Source: CAIWHR01 sp963708855
Lineage (GTDB): Bacteria; Pseudomonadota; Gammaproteobacteria; Burkholderiales; Casimicrobiaceae
Length of the DNA: 64,000 nucleotides
Assembly (NCBI GenBank): GCA_963708855.1
Contig: CAVPUM010000007.1
Span: 1 to 64,000 of the forward strand
Direction: 5' to 3'
Under the pieces are notes generated by a model, which saw only the letters and a program-made list of their open reading frames with translations, was not told the origin of the DNA and did no database searches. The stretch's first letter is position 1; each line of letters begins with the position of its first letter. The position numbers and the translations under genes were made by a program. Below, piece after piece: positions 16,855 through 25,130 of this stretch.

Positions 16855-16885
16855 GAAGGGCCGGACTTGCGACGTCCGGCCCTTC
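16855..16885 (-). terminator. Stem-loop downstream of the small secreted-protein gene
   Basis: GAAGGGCCGGAC (16855-16866), loop of seven, GTCCGGCCCTTC (16874-16885): a perfect 12-bp stem 55 bp beyond the stop of the gene at 16941. No T-run follows on the minus strand, so it is a strong barrier hairpin rather than a textbook terminator. The remaining 16654-16854 upstream of the DUF1302 gene should hold that gene's promoter, but no convincing -35/-10 pair was found. Confidence 0.5.
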
Positions 16886-16940
16886 GGCGGCAGGCGCCCG
16901 CCCTAGGGGGCGCAGGCGGCTGCAGTGCCCGACGCAGCGG

Positions 16941-17219
16941 TCAGCTTGCTTCCTTGCGGGCCGGCAGGTTGCGCCCGACGGGGTCGAACGCGGTCTTCGG
17001 CTCCCGCACGCCGAACACGGTGATCGTCATCGGGGTGCCGGCCACGCCGGCCGCCGCCGCTGCCGTCGCCTTGGCGCCCCCGGCGACGCCGAGGCGCGCC
17101 TCGGGTTCGGCGGACCCGAGGATCGCGGGCAGGACGGAAAGGCCGAGCGTCAGCGCCGAGATGGCGACGGCGGCGATCATCATGGGGGTGCGCGGCGTTG
17201 CGGTTTGGTAGCGGTTCAT
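16941..17219 (-). CDS. Small exported protein of unknown function
   Basis: 92 residues from ATG 17219, fixed by CAGGAG eight bases upstream. A hydrophobic segment (MMIAAVAISALTLGLSVLPA, residues 13-32) acts as signal peptide or anchor, then an Ala/Gly-rich linker and a short conserved-looking tail TPMTITVFGVREP. Similar tiny secreted proteins with TITV-type strands occur in Burkholderiales, but I cannot assign a family. It lies between the fumarylacetoacetase-family gene and the DUF1302 run on the same strand, and ends at a strong hairpin. Confidence 0.65.
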   Translation of the reverse strand: MNRYQTATPRTPMMIAAVAISALTLGLSVLPAILGSAEPEARLGVAGGAKATAAAAAGVAGTPMTITVFGVREPKTAFDPVGRNLPARKEAS

Positions 17220-17293
17220 GACGGGCTCCTGGTTCGGTTTCTTGCTGCTCGGCCGTTGGATGCCGCAAGCCCGCGTTCCGGATTCACCCCCCG

Positions 17294-18307
17294 TCAAGTC
17301 GGCGGACGGACCTTCTGGTCGATGGCGCCGAAGATCGAGCGACCCCGGGCGTCCAGCATCTCGATCCGCACGCGGTCGCCGAAGCGCATGAAGGGCGTCG
17401 TCGCATTGCCGGTCAGCAGGGTCTCGACCGTCCGCTGCTCGGCAATGCACGAATACCCGACGCCTCCCACCGCCGCGGGACGACCGGGGCCGCCGTCCTC
17501 CTTGTTCGAGACCGTCCCGGAACCGACGATGCTGCCCGCCTCGAGCTCGCGCGTCCTCGCGACATGCGCGATCAGCGTGGCGAAACCGAAGGTCATGTCG
17601 ACGCCCGCATTCGGCCGTCCGAACAGCCGGCCGTTGAGGTGCGACGTGAGCGGCAGATGCACCTTGCCGTCCTGCCAGGCCGTTCCGAGCTCGTCCGGCG
17701 TGACCGCGACCGGCGAGAATCCGCTCGCCGGCTTCGACTGGAGAAACCCGAACCCCTTGCCGAGCTCGGCCGGAATCAGGTTTCGCAGGCTGACGTCGTT
17801 GACGAGCATCAGCAGGCGGACGTGGCGGAGGGCGGCCGCGGCGGGCGTGCCCATCGGCACGTCGCCGGTGACGACCGCGACCTCGGCCTCGAAGTCGATG
17901 CCCCATGCCTCGTCGGCCAGCACGATGTCGTCACACGCTCCGAGCATGTTGTCGGAGGCACCCTGGTACATCAGCGGATCGGTCCAGAACTCGGGCGGCA
18001 TTGTCGCGCCGCGCGCCTTCCGCACGAGCTCGACGTGATTCACGTACGCCGATCCGTCCGCCCACTGGTAGGCCCGCGGCAGCGGCGCCATCGCCACCGC
18101 CGGATCGAACGGCACCGCGTCGGGCATGCGGCCGGCGTCGAGCTCGGCCGCGATCGTCTGCAGCGATGGGGCTGCCGCATCCCAGGCGTCGAGCGCGGCC
18201 TGGAGCGTGCGCGCGATCTCCGGCACGCTCACGCAGCGCACGAGGTCGCGCGAGACGACGACGAGCTCGCCGTCGCGGGTGCCGTCTCTGAGTGTCGCGA
18301 GTTTCAT
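17294..18307 (-). CDS. Fumarylacetoacetate hydrolase (FAH) family protein
   Basis: 337 residues from ATG 18307. The FAH metal-binding glutamates and aspartate are seen in GIDFEAEVAVVTGD (about residues 125-138), and the substrate-side motif GSGTVSNKE near residue 265. A full-length N-terminal domain (SH3-like, about 1-80) makes it resemble fumarylacetoacetase of tyrosine degradation or related 2-keto-4-pentenoate hydrolases acting on C-C bonds of aromatic breakdown products. No other homogentisate-pathway gene is nearby, so the exact substrate is open. It ends 74 bp before the small secreted protein and follows cysS by 28 bp. Confidence 0.85.
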   Translation of the reverse strand: MKLATLRDGTRDGELVVVSRDLVRCVSVPEIARTLQAALDAWDAAAPSLQTIAAELDAGRMPDAVPFDPAVAMAPLPRAYQWADGSAYVNHVELVRKARGATMPPEFWTDPLMYQGASDNMLGACDDIVLADEAWGIDFEAEVAVVTGDVPMGTPAAAALRHVRLLMLVNDVSLRNLIPAELGKGFGFLQSKPASGFSPVAVTPDELGTAWQDGKVHLPLTSHLNGRLFGRPNAGVDMTFGFATLIAHVARTRELEAGSIVGSGTVSNKEDGGPGRPAAVGGVGYSCIAEQRTVETLLTGNATTPFMRFGDRVRIEMLDARGRSIFGAIDQKVRPPT

Positions 18308-18335
18308 GGGTGCCTTCCGGGCCCGCAATGGGTCA

Positions 18336-19725
18336 CTATCGCTTCTTCAGCGCGTAGCCGTCGGGACGGTCTTCCATCGCCCAGCCGGCCGCGTGCAATT
18401 CGGCACGCAGCCGGTCGGCCTCGGCCCAGTTCTTGGCGCGCCGCGCGGCAAGACGCGCCTCGGCCAGCACGGTCACGGCATCGGGCGCCGTTTCCTGCCT
18501 TGGCGCCCACGCTGCGAGCCCCAGGCCGAAGACACGGTCGAATTGCAGCAGCGTCGCGCGCTTGACTGCGGGCGGCAGATCGCCGCGCAGCGCCTCCCAT
18601 GCGACCGCCAGCGCCCGCGGGACGTTGAGGTCGTCGTTGACGTCGTTCGTGAAGCGCAGGACGAGCGCGGCGTCGGGCGGCGCTTCGCCCGCCTCGCGCA
18701 GCGCATGGACGCCATTGCGCATCCGGTCCAGCGCGATCGCCGCGGAGTCGAGCGCATCCCAGGTGAAGTTGAGCTGGCCGCGGTAGTGCGCGGTGAGGCA
18801 GAGATAGCGGTACGCCAGCGGATCGTAGCCACGCTCGACGAGGTACGCGACGCGCAGGAACTCGCCCGCCGACTTCGCCATCTTCGCGTCGTTCGACAGC
18901 AGGAAATAGCCGTGCAGCCAGAAGTTCGCGAGCCGCGTGCCCACGCGCGCCTCGGTCTGCGCGATCTCGTTCGTGTGGTGGACCGGGATGTGGTCTTCGC
19001 CGCCGCAGTGGATGTCGAAGTAGTCGCCGAGATACTTCTGCGCCATCGCCGAGCATTCGATGTGCCACCCCGGAAAGCCCTTGCCCCACGGGCTTTCCCA
19101 TTCCATCTGCCGCGTTTCGCCCGGCGCGGAGAATTTCCACAGCGCGAAGTCCGTCGGGCTTTTCTTCTCGCCGAGGTCCACGCGCTTGCCCGCCTCCTGA
19201 CCCTTGACGTCGAGCCGGGCGAGGTGGCCGTAGTCCGGCTGCTTCGACGTGTCGAAGTAGACGCCGTCGGAGGTCCGGTAGGCGAAGCCGTTCTTCTCGA
19301 TGTCGGCGATGAAGTCGATCTGCTCGCGGATGTGGTCCGTCGCCCGGCACAGCACGCGTCGGATCCTCGATGTTGAGCAGCTTCATGTCGGCGACGAACG
19401 CGTCGGTGTAGAGCTGCGCGATCTCCCAGGCGGTCTTGCCCGTGCGCCGCGCGCCCTTCTCCATCTTGTCCTCGCCGGTGTCGGCGTCCGACGTGAGGTG
19501 GCCGACGTCGGTGATGTTCATCACGTGCCGGACGCGGTAGCCGTTCCACTCGAGCACGCGCTTCAGCACGTCCTCGAACAGGAACGTCCGGTAATTGCCG
19601 ATGTGCTGGTAGTCGTAGACCGTCGGCCCGCAGGTGTACAGCCCGACCTCGCCGCCGGGTTCGAGCGGCTCGAACGGGCGCAACGTGCGCGTGAAGTTGT
19701 CGTAGAGCTGCAGGGGGTTGGGCAT
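18336..19725 (-). CDS. cysS: Cysteinyl-tRNA synthetase (one frame break)
   Basis: Charges tRNA-Cys; class I synthetase. From ATG 19725 the N-terminal part shows LYTCGPTVYDYQHIGNYR, containing the zinc cysteine and the HIGN form of the HIGH motif. The later part shows zinc ligands in GWHIECSAMA and HCGGEDHIPVHH, and KMAKS in place of KMSKS. The frame breaks near 19354-19358, between NIEDPTR and VLCRATDHIREQ: ACGCGTG stands where ACGCGCGTG is expected, i.e. one CG is missing. Because the gene is essential and everything else is intact, this is probably a sequence error. Reassembled length is about 463 residues, normal for the family. Confidence 0.92.
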
Positions 19726-19931
19726 GCTCCGGCACTTAAGAGAGTCGAAAAAAGCCGCCGGCGCTGGCGGCCCGGATGGCTGTGCACCGTGGTTACCGCC
19801 GCGTCCGCGGACGGGGACAACGACTCCGGGGATCGTCATTGGCTATCGAGAGTGCCGGCGAATCGTAACGAATCGAGTGCGGCACGGCAAGTTGGCTCGT
19901 GCGGCGAAGGCACCCGGCAATGCGCCACCGT

Positions 19932-19937
19932 TATAAT
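19932..19937 (+). promoter_or_regulatory. Consensus TATAAT box upstream of cysNC
   Basis: A perfect TATAAT at 19932-19937 lies 56 bp before the cysNC ATG. The hexamer 17 bp upstream (GGCACC) is a poor -35, which suggests an activator-dependent promoter. This is within the 268-bp divergent region shared with cysS. Confidence 0.35.
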
Positions 19938-19993
19938 GCGCAAGACATTTCGCCCGCGAGCGGCCGGTCGACCCGCACGATTGAGTGCGGATC

Positions 19994-21781
19994 ATGCCGG
20001 ACCACGATCACCTGCCGATGTCCCCGGATAAGAAACCTCTGAAATCGCGCGAGAGCAGGAGCCTGCTTCGCTTCGTCGTCTGCGCCAGTGTCGGCGACGG
20101 CAAGAGCACCCTGCTCGACAGCCTCACCGCCGAGCGCCGGCAGGGCGACGCCAACGATGTCGCCGTCCGCACTTTCTCCACCGACAGGCGCAAGTTCATC
20201 GTTGCCGACATACCGGGGCACGACCCGAACACGCGCCACATGGTGACCGGGGCCTCGACCGCCGATGCGGCCGTCATCCTGATCGATTCCCGCAAGGGCG
20301 TGCTGACGCAGACGCGGCGGCAGAGCTACCTGGCTTCGCTGCTCGGCATCCGCAAAGTGGCGCTGGTCATCAACAAGCTCGACCTGGTCGGCTATGCGCA
20401 AGACGTTTTCGACCGGATCGAAGTGGAGTATCGCGCCTTTGCCCGCCAGATCGGGCTCAACGACGTCGCCTGCATTCCCGCATCGGCCCTGAAGGGCGAC
20501 AACATCGCGGCGCCAGGCGCGAATACGCCCTGGTATCGCGGTCCGACGCTCTTGGGTTACCTGGAATCGGTTCCCATCGATGACCGCGTGCGGAGCGGCC
20601 CTTTTCGGATGCCGGTGCAGTCGGTGGACCGTGTCGATCCCGACGCCCGCGGTTTCGCGGGCCAGGTCGTGGGCGGTTCCATCCGACCCGGGGATAGCGT
20701 TCGCGTCCTGCCCTCGGGCAGGAAAAGCACGGTGGCACGCGTCATTGCCAAGGACGGCGACCTCGATGTCGCGGTGGCCGGTGACTCGATCACCGTCACG
20801 CTCCACGATGAAATCGAGATCAGCCGCGGCGACACGCTCGCCAGTGCGGATTCGCCCCCGGGGATTGCCGACCAGTTCGAAGCGGCGATCATCTGGATGA
20901 GCGACGACGAGATGCTGCCGGGGCGAACGTACCTGATGAAAATCGGGGCGACGAGCGTCGGCGCGTCGATGGCCACGCCAAAATACAGGATCAACGTCGA
21001 TACGCTCGAACACATCGCAGCGCGGACGCTGCACGCGAACGAAATCGGCGTCTGCAATCTCAATCTCGATCGACCGATTGCCTTCGACCCCTATCTGGAA
21101 AACCGGGAAACCGGGGGTTTCATCCTGGTCGATCGTCTCACCAACGACGCGATCGGAGCAGGCCTGCTGAATTTCGCGTTGCGCCGATCGCAGAACATCC
21201 ACTGGCAGGCGATCGAGGTCAACAAGCAGGCCCACGCAGCGCTCAACGGCCACAAACCCTGTGTGGTGTGGTTCACCGGATTGTCCGGATCCGGCAAATC
21301 GACGATTGCGAATATTGTCGAGAAGAAGCTCCACGCACTGGGCCGGCACACTTATCTCCTCGATGGCGACAATGTCCGCCACGGACTCAACAACGACCTG
21401 GGGTTTACGGACGCGGACCGGGTCGAGAACATCCGGCGCGTCGCCGAGGTGGCGAAGCTCATGGTCGATGCAGGCCTGATCGTCCTGGTTTCGTTCATTT
21501 CCCCGTTCCGCGCGGAACGGCGCTTCGCGCGGGAACGCGTCGAGGCGGGCGAGTTCTGCGAAGTGTTCGTGGACACGCCGCTGGACGTGGCCGAGCAGCG
21601 GGACACGAAGGGGCTCTACAAGAAGGCGCGCAGCGGCAACCTCAAGAATTTCACCGGCATCGATTCGCCCTACGAGGACCCTGAACACGCCGAGGTCAGG
21701 GTCGACACCGTCGCCAACGGGCCGGAGGATGCCGCCGAATCGATCATCGTCCACCTGCGCCGCATGCGGGTCCTCGAATGA
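19994..21781 (+). CDS. cysNC: CysN-CysC fusion (sulfate adenylyltransferase subunit 1-like GTPase plus adenylylsulfate kinase), GTPase domain degenerate
   Basis: 595 residues. N-terminal EF-Tu-like part: P-loop SVGDGKST (normally SVDDGKST), G3 DIPGH, G4 NKLDL, G5 SALKG, then two beta-barrel domains. About 37-40 residues that normally follow the P-loop (the switch I insert) are absent, the frame passing straight from STLLDSL to TAERRQGDANDVAV, and the G2 threonine of the GITID motif is replaced (GDAND). C-terminal part (about 415-595) is a complete APS kinase: GLSGSGKST, DGDNVRHGLN, FISPFRAER, KGLYKKARSG. No cysD partner gene adjoins. So PAPS-forming kinase activity looks sound, while GTP-driven ATP sulfurylase activity is doubtful. 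Start ATG 19994; GTG 19985 is possible. Confidence 0.85.
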   Translation: MPDHDHLPMSPDKKPLKSRESRSLLRFVVCASVGDGKSTLLDSLTAERRQGDANDVAVRTFSTDRRKFIVADIPGHDPNTRHMVTGASTADAAVILIDSRKGVLTQTRRQSYLASLLGIRKVALVINKLDLVGYAQDVFDRIEVEYRAFARQIGLNDVACIPASALKGDNIAAPGANTPWYRGPTLLGYLESVPIDDRVRSGPFRMPVQSVDRVDPDARGFAGQVVGGSIRPGDSVRVLPSGRKSTVARVIAKDGDLDVAVAGDSITVTLHDEIEISRGDTLASADSPPGIADQFEAAIIWMSDDEMLPGRTYLMKIGATSVGASMATPKYRINVDTLEHIAARTLHANEIGVCNLNLDRPIAFDPYLENRETGGFILVDRLTNDAIGAGLLNFALRRSQNIHWQAIEVNKQAHAALNGHKPCVVWFTGLSGSGKSTIANIVEKKLHALGRHTYLLDGDNVRHGLNNDLGFTDADRVENIRRVAEVAKLMVDAGLIVLVSFISPFRAERRFARERVEAGEFCEVFVDTPLDVAEQRDTKGLYKKARSGNLKNFTGIDSPYEDPEHAEVRVDTVANGPEDAAESIIVHLRRMRVLE

Positions 21782-22740
21782 CCATCATCTACGCATTCAA
21801 CGGCGACGCGGATGGGCTCTGCGCACTGCAGCAGCTCCGGCTGGCGGACCCGCGCGACGCCAAACTGGTCACCGGCGTCAAACGCGACATCAAGCTGCTG
21901 CGCCGCGTCAACGCCGGCCTGGGCGACGAGGTCACGGTCCTCGACGTCTCGCTCGACCAGAACCGTCACGACCTCCTGCGACTTCTGCAGGCCGGAGCGT
22001 CCGTCCGCTACTTCGACCATCACCATGCCGGCGAACTGCCGCGACGGTCGAACTTCGAAGCGCATATCGTCGAAGCGGCCGACGTCTGCACGAGCATTCT
22101 GGTCGACCGCCATCTCGGCGGAGCACATCGCGCGTGGGCGATCGTGGCCGCGTTCGGCGACGGTCTGCCCCGGGTCGGCAGCGCGATGGCGCGAGCCGCC
22201 GGGCTCGATCCAGCGGCGGCGGCGATCCTGGAACGGCTGGGCATCGCGCTCAACTACAACGCGTACGGCAACAGCATCCGCGATCTCTGCTTCGATCCCG
22301 AGGACCTGGCCGGGCAGATGCAATCGTTCGCAGACCCGATGGCGTTCGTTCGCGACGCGAAGGCCTTTGCGCAACTCACGGCGCGGTACGAGGAGGACAT
22401 GGAAAAGGCGCGGGAGCTCAAGCCGGCGCGGCAGGTGCCCGGGGCGACCATGGTCGTGCTGCCGGACGAACCGTGGGCGAAGCGCGTGATCGGCGTGCTG
22501 GCCAACCACCTGGCGCAGGCGCGGCCCGATTGCGCCATCGCGATACTGTCACCCAATGCGAAGGGCGGCTTCACGGTGAGCGTGCGCGTCCCCGAAGGCA
22601 GCCCCGTCGCGGCGGACGAATTCTGCCGCGGCTTCGAAACCGGCGACGGCAGGAAACGCGCGGCCGGGATCAACCATTTGCCCGCAACCGACATCGATCG
22701 GCTGGCGGCCAGCTTCGAAGCACGGTTCCGGACGCGCTAG
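21778..22740 (+). CDS. DHH-family phosphoesterase coupled to cysNC
   Basis: 320 residues; its ATG overlaps the cysNC stop as ATGA. DHH motifs: FNGDADG (residues 7-13), LDVSLDQN (about 60) and YFDHHHAGE (about 80), which supply the Mn-binding Asp/His cluster. The C-terminal DHHA1-like domain ends in FETGDGRKRAAG where the family usually has a GGGH-x-x-AAG loop, so the substrate loop is altered. NrnA-type DHH enzymes hydrolyse 3'-phosphoadenosine 5'-phosphate (PAP) and short RNA. Coupling to an APS kinase makes PAP or PAPS a reasonable substrate guess; RecJ-like nuclease or another nucleotide is the alternative. Confidence 0.8.
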   Translation: MTIIYAFNGDADGLCALQQLRLADPRDAKLVTGVKRDIKLLRRVNAGLGDEVTVLDVSLDQNRHDLLRLLQAGASVRYFDHHHAGELPRRSNFEAHIVEAADVCTSILVDRHLGGAHRAWAIVAAFGDGLPRVGSAMARAAGLDPAAAAILERLGIALNYNAYGNSIRDLCFDPEDLAGQMQSFADPMAFVRDAKAFAQLTARYEEDMEKARELKPARQVPGATMVVLPDEPWAKRVIGVLANHLAQARPDCAIAILSPNAKGGFTVSVRVPEGSPVAADEFCRGFETGDGRKRAAGINHLPATDIDRLAASFEARFRTR

Positions 22741-22748
22741 CGCGCGCT

Positions 22749-22961
22749 TCAGGATGAATCTGCGGCATTGGAGGCGATGAAATCGATCTGCTCCGCGGTG
22801 ATGAGTCCCGGGTAATTCGCGTGCCAGATATCGTGGGCCAGGCGCTGCACGCGGGCAAGCTCCTGCCAGCGCGCTGATCGGAGCCACATCCGCCACTCGC
22901 GAAAGCCCGGATCGACGCCGGGGCGCGGTAAAATCAACCTTTGTCCCGAACGCTCTGACAT
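22749..22961 (-). pseudogene. Remnant of a GNAT-type acetyltransferase N-terminus
   Basis: A 70-residue minus-strand frame from ATG 22961 includes ARVQRLAHDIWHANYPGLIT and AEQIDF, closely like the first helix pair of GNAT acetyltransferases (…HxIWxxxY…ISxEQIDYML). It stops nine bases after the DHH gene end, with the acetyl-CoA-binding core missing. It reads as a truncated remnant, though a short functional peptide cannot be excluded. Confidence 0.45.
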
Positions 22962-23026
22962 TGTCCGTCGTGCCCCGCTCCCGGCGATCCACGCGCCCGC
23001 TGCACGAAGCCTCCAACTCCGTCTCG

Positions 23027-24726
23027 ATGCCCGCCTCTCCTTCACCGCCGTCCGCCCGGGTGCTCTGGGCGCTGCTCGCCGCCGTCGCCCTGCTGTGGTT
23101 CGTCAATCTGGACGCGAGGCGCCTCCTGCACCCCGACGAGGGGCGCTACGCCGAGATCGCGCGCGAGATGGCGGCCACCGGCGACTGGGTGACGCCGCGC
23201 GTGAACGAGCTCAAGTACTTCGAGAAGCCGCCGTTCCAGTACTGGGTGACCGCGGCCGCGTACCGGGCATTCGGCGTGAACGAATGGACCGCGCGCCTCT
23301 GGCCTGCGCTCGCGGGTTTTCTGGCGGTGGTGTCGATCGGTTGCGCGGGCTACGCGCTGGGCGGAGCCGCGCTGGGCGCCTATGCCGGGCTCGCGCTCGC
23401 CGCCACGTTCATGCACGCGGCCATCTCCCAGATCGTCACGCTGGACGCGGGACTCTCGTCCTTCCTCGCCCTCGGATTCGCCGGTCTCGTCATCGCCCAG
23501 CGCCCGGAGACGGCTGCCGGCGCGCGCAGGACGTGGATGTGGGTCGCCTGGGCGGCGCTGGCGGGCGCGACCCTGTCGAAGGGGTTGATCGGCGTCGTGC
23601 TGCCGGGCGGCGCACTCGTCGTCTACACGGCGCTCACCCGGGATTTCGCGCTGTGGCGGCGGTTGCACCTGGCGTCCGGCCTGGCGCTGTACTTGGCGTT
23701 GACGGCGCCCTGGTTCGTCGCCGTCGCGCGCGCGAACGACGAATTCCTCCGGTTCTTCTTCGTCCACGAGCATTTCGAGCGCTTCCTCACCACGGGTCAC
23801 GAACGGCGCCGGCGCGTGGCATTACTTCGTGCCGTGGCTCGCCGCCGGCATCCTGCCGTGGCTGACCGTGCTGGTGTACGGCGCCGGGCGCGCGTGGCGC
23901 GACGGCACGCCCAATGCGCTCGGCTTCTCGTGGCAGCGCTTCGCGCTGGTCTGGGCCGCGTTCGTCTTCCTGTTCTTCAGCGCGTCGGGATCGAAGCTGC
24001 CGTCGTACATCCTGCCGATGTTTCCGCCGCTGGCGCTCGTCGTCGGCTGGCTGCTGATGCGAACTCGAAGCGCGGACTCTGTTCCGCCTGATGTTGCCGC
24101 TGGTCGTCGCCGGAACCGCGCTCACGCTGGGTCTCGTGTTCGCCTACGATCGCTACGCGCAGCAGTTACGCGACCGTGCGGATGCCGGCCGAAATCCTCG
24201 TCGCCTACGGCGCGTGGGTGAAGGCCAGCGCCGTGATCGCCACGGCCGGCGGGATCCTGGCGCTCGTCGCCTTCCGGCGCGCGGCGAACAAGCCGAGGTT
24301 GCGGCTGCGCGGCGTCGCGATCCTGGCGCTTTCGACCCTCGGCGGCCGTGCAGATCGGCGTCGCCGGCTTCGATACCTTCAGCCCGATGCGCTCGACGCT
24401 CGGCTATCCTGCGGGCTGCGCAGCCGGCGGCGCCCTTCGCCGCCGACGCGCCCTTCTACCAGGTCGCGATGCACGACCACACCGTTCCGTTCTACCTCGG
24501 CCGAGCCACGCGCGGCGTCGCCTTCCGCCACGAACTCTCGCTCGGAATCGACGCCGAGCCGGCGAAGCAGATTCCCACGATCGAGGCGTGGGTCGACGAA
24601 TGGCGCGGCCTCGCGCAGGGTTACGCCATGCTCGTTCCGGAAATGCACGCAAGACTCGCCGCCGAGGGCGTCCCGATGCGCGAGCTCGCGCGCGATCCGC
24701 GCAACGTCGTGGTGAGCCGGCAATGA
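23027..24726 (+). CDS. arnT: ArnT-like 4-amino-4-deoxy-L-arabinose lipid A transferase (several frame breaks)
   Basis: Inner-membrane GT83 glycosyltransferase that moves L-Ara4N from undecaprenyl phosphate to lipid A. N-terminal part shows LLHPDEGRYAEIAREMA with the conserved periplasmic aspartate, then VNELKYFEKPPFQYW and a ladder of transmembrane helices. The frame shifts near 23812, 24060, about 24165, about 24345 and about 24415; family-like protein resumes each time (HYFVPWLAAGILPWL, LPLVVAGTALTLGL, VRMPAEILVAYGAW, GIDAEPAKQIPTIEAW). It ends at TGA 24726 overlapping the next ATG. The start is uncertain: ATG 23027 leads straight into the first helix; GTG 22970 is in frame. Whether broken in life or only in this sequence is unclear. 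Confidence 0.75.
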
Positions 24727-25130
24727 CCTTCGCCGCGCTCGCCCTCCTGCTCGCCGGCGTGCTGCTCAACGCCGGCGCGCAGCTGCTGCTGAAGGCCGGC
24801 ACCAACGTGCTGGGCGTGCTGACGCTCACCCGCGACACGTGGCCCGACACGCTGGCGAAGATGGCGACGCAGGGGTACTTCGTCCTCGGCGCCGCCTGTT
24901 ACGCGCTTTCGCTCTTCGTCTGGATCCTCGGGCTGTCGCGCGTTCCGGTGTCGGTCGCGTATCCGCTGCTGTCGGTGGGCTACGTCGTGAACGCGATCGC
25001 CGCGCATTTTCTGTTCGGCGAGACGGTCACCGCGACGCGCTGGCTCGGCATCGGCTTCATCGTGATCGGCGTCTGGCTGGTCGCGAGAGAGCTCGAGCGC
25101 CCGCGGACAGCGACGTCAGGCCTGCCGATG
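24723..25130 (+). CDS. SMR-family membrane protein, ArnE/ArnF-like
   Basis: About 135 residues with four transmembrane helices typical of EmrE-like small transporters (LALLLAGVLLNAGAQLLLKA, YFVLGAACYALSLFVWILG, VAYPLLSVGYVVNAIAAHFL, LGIGFIVIGVWLVAREL). In the arn pathway such proteins (ArnE/ArnF) flip undecaprenyl-phosphate-L-Ara4N to the periplasmic face. Its ATG overlaps the arnT stop (ATGA at 24723-24726). Its frame has no stop before the arnB ATG at 25128; one base-frame over, a TGA would overlap that ATG, so a small indel near 25103 probably hides the true end. Confidence 0.75.

Noticed and set aside
16747..18038. Plus-strand open frames opposite the small secreted protein and FAH gene
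   Set aside because: Composition is Arg/Ser/Pro-rich shadow coding; the minus-strand genes have clear motifs and start signals.
20100..20160. Sequencing deletion as the cause of the missing switch I in CysNC
   Set aside because: Not excluded, but a loss of about 110-120 bp that keeps the frame, together with replaced residues in the G2 motif and changed P-loop residue (SVGDGKST), is unlike the 1-2 base errors elsewhere.
22741..23026. PmrA-type box controlling the arn operon
   Set aside because: No CTTAAT-N5-CTTAAT-like repeat was found before arnT; only a weak TAAAAT at 22929 is present.
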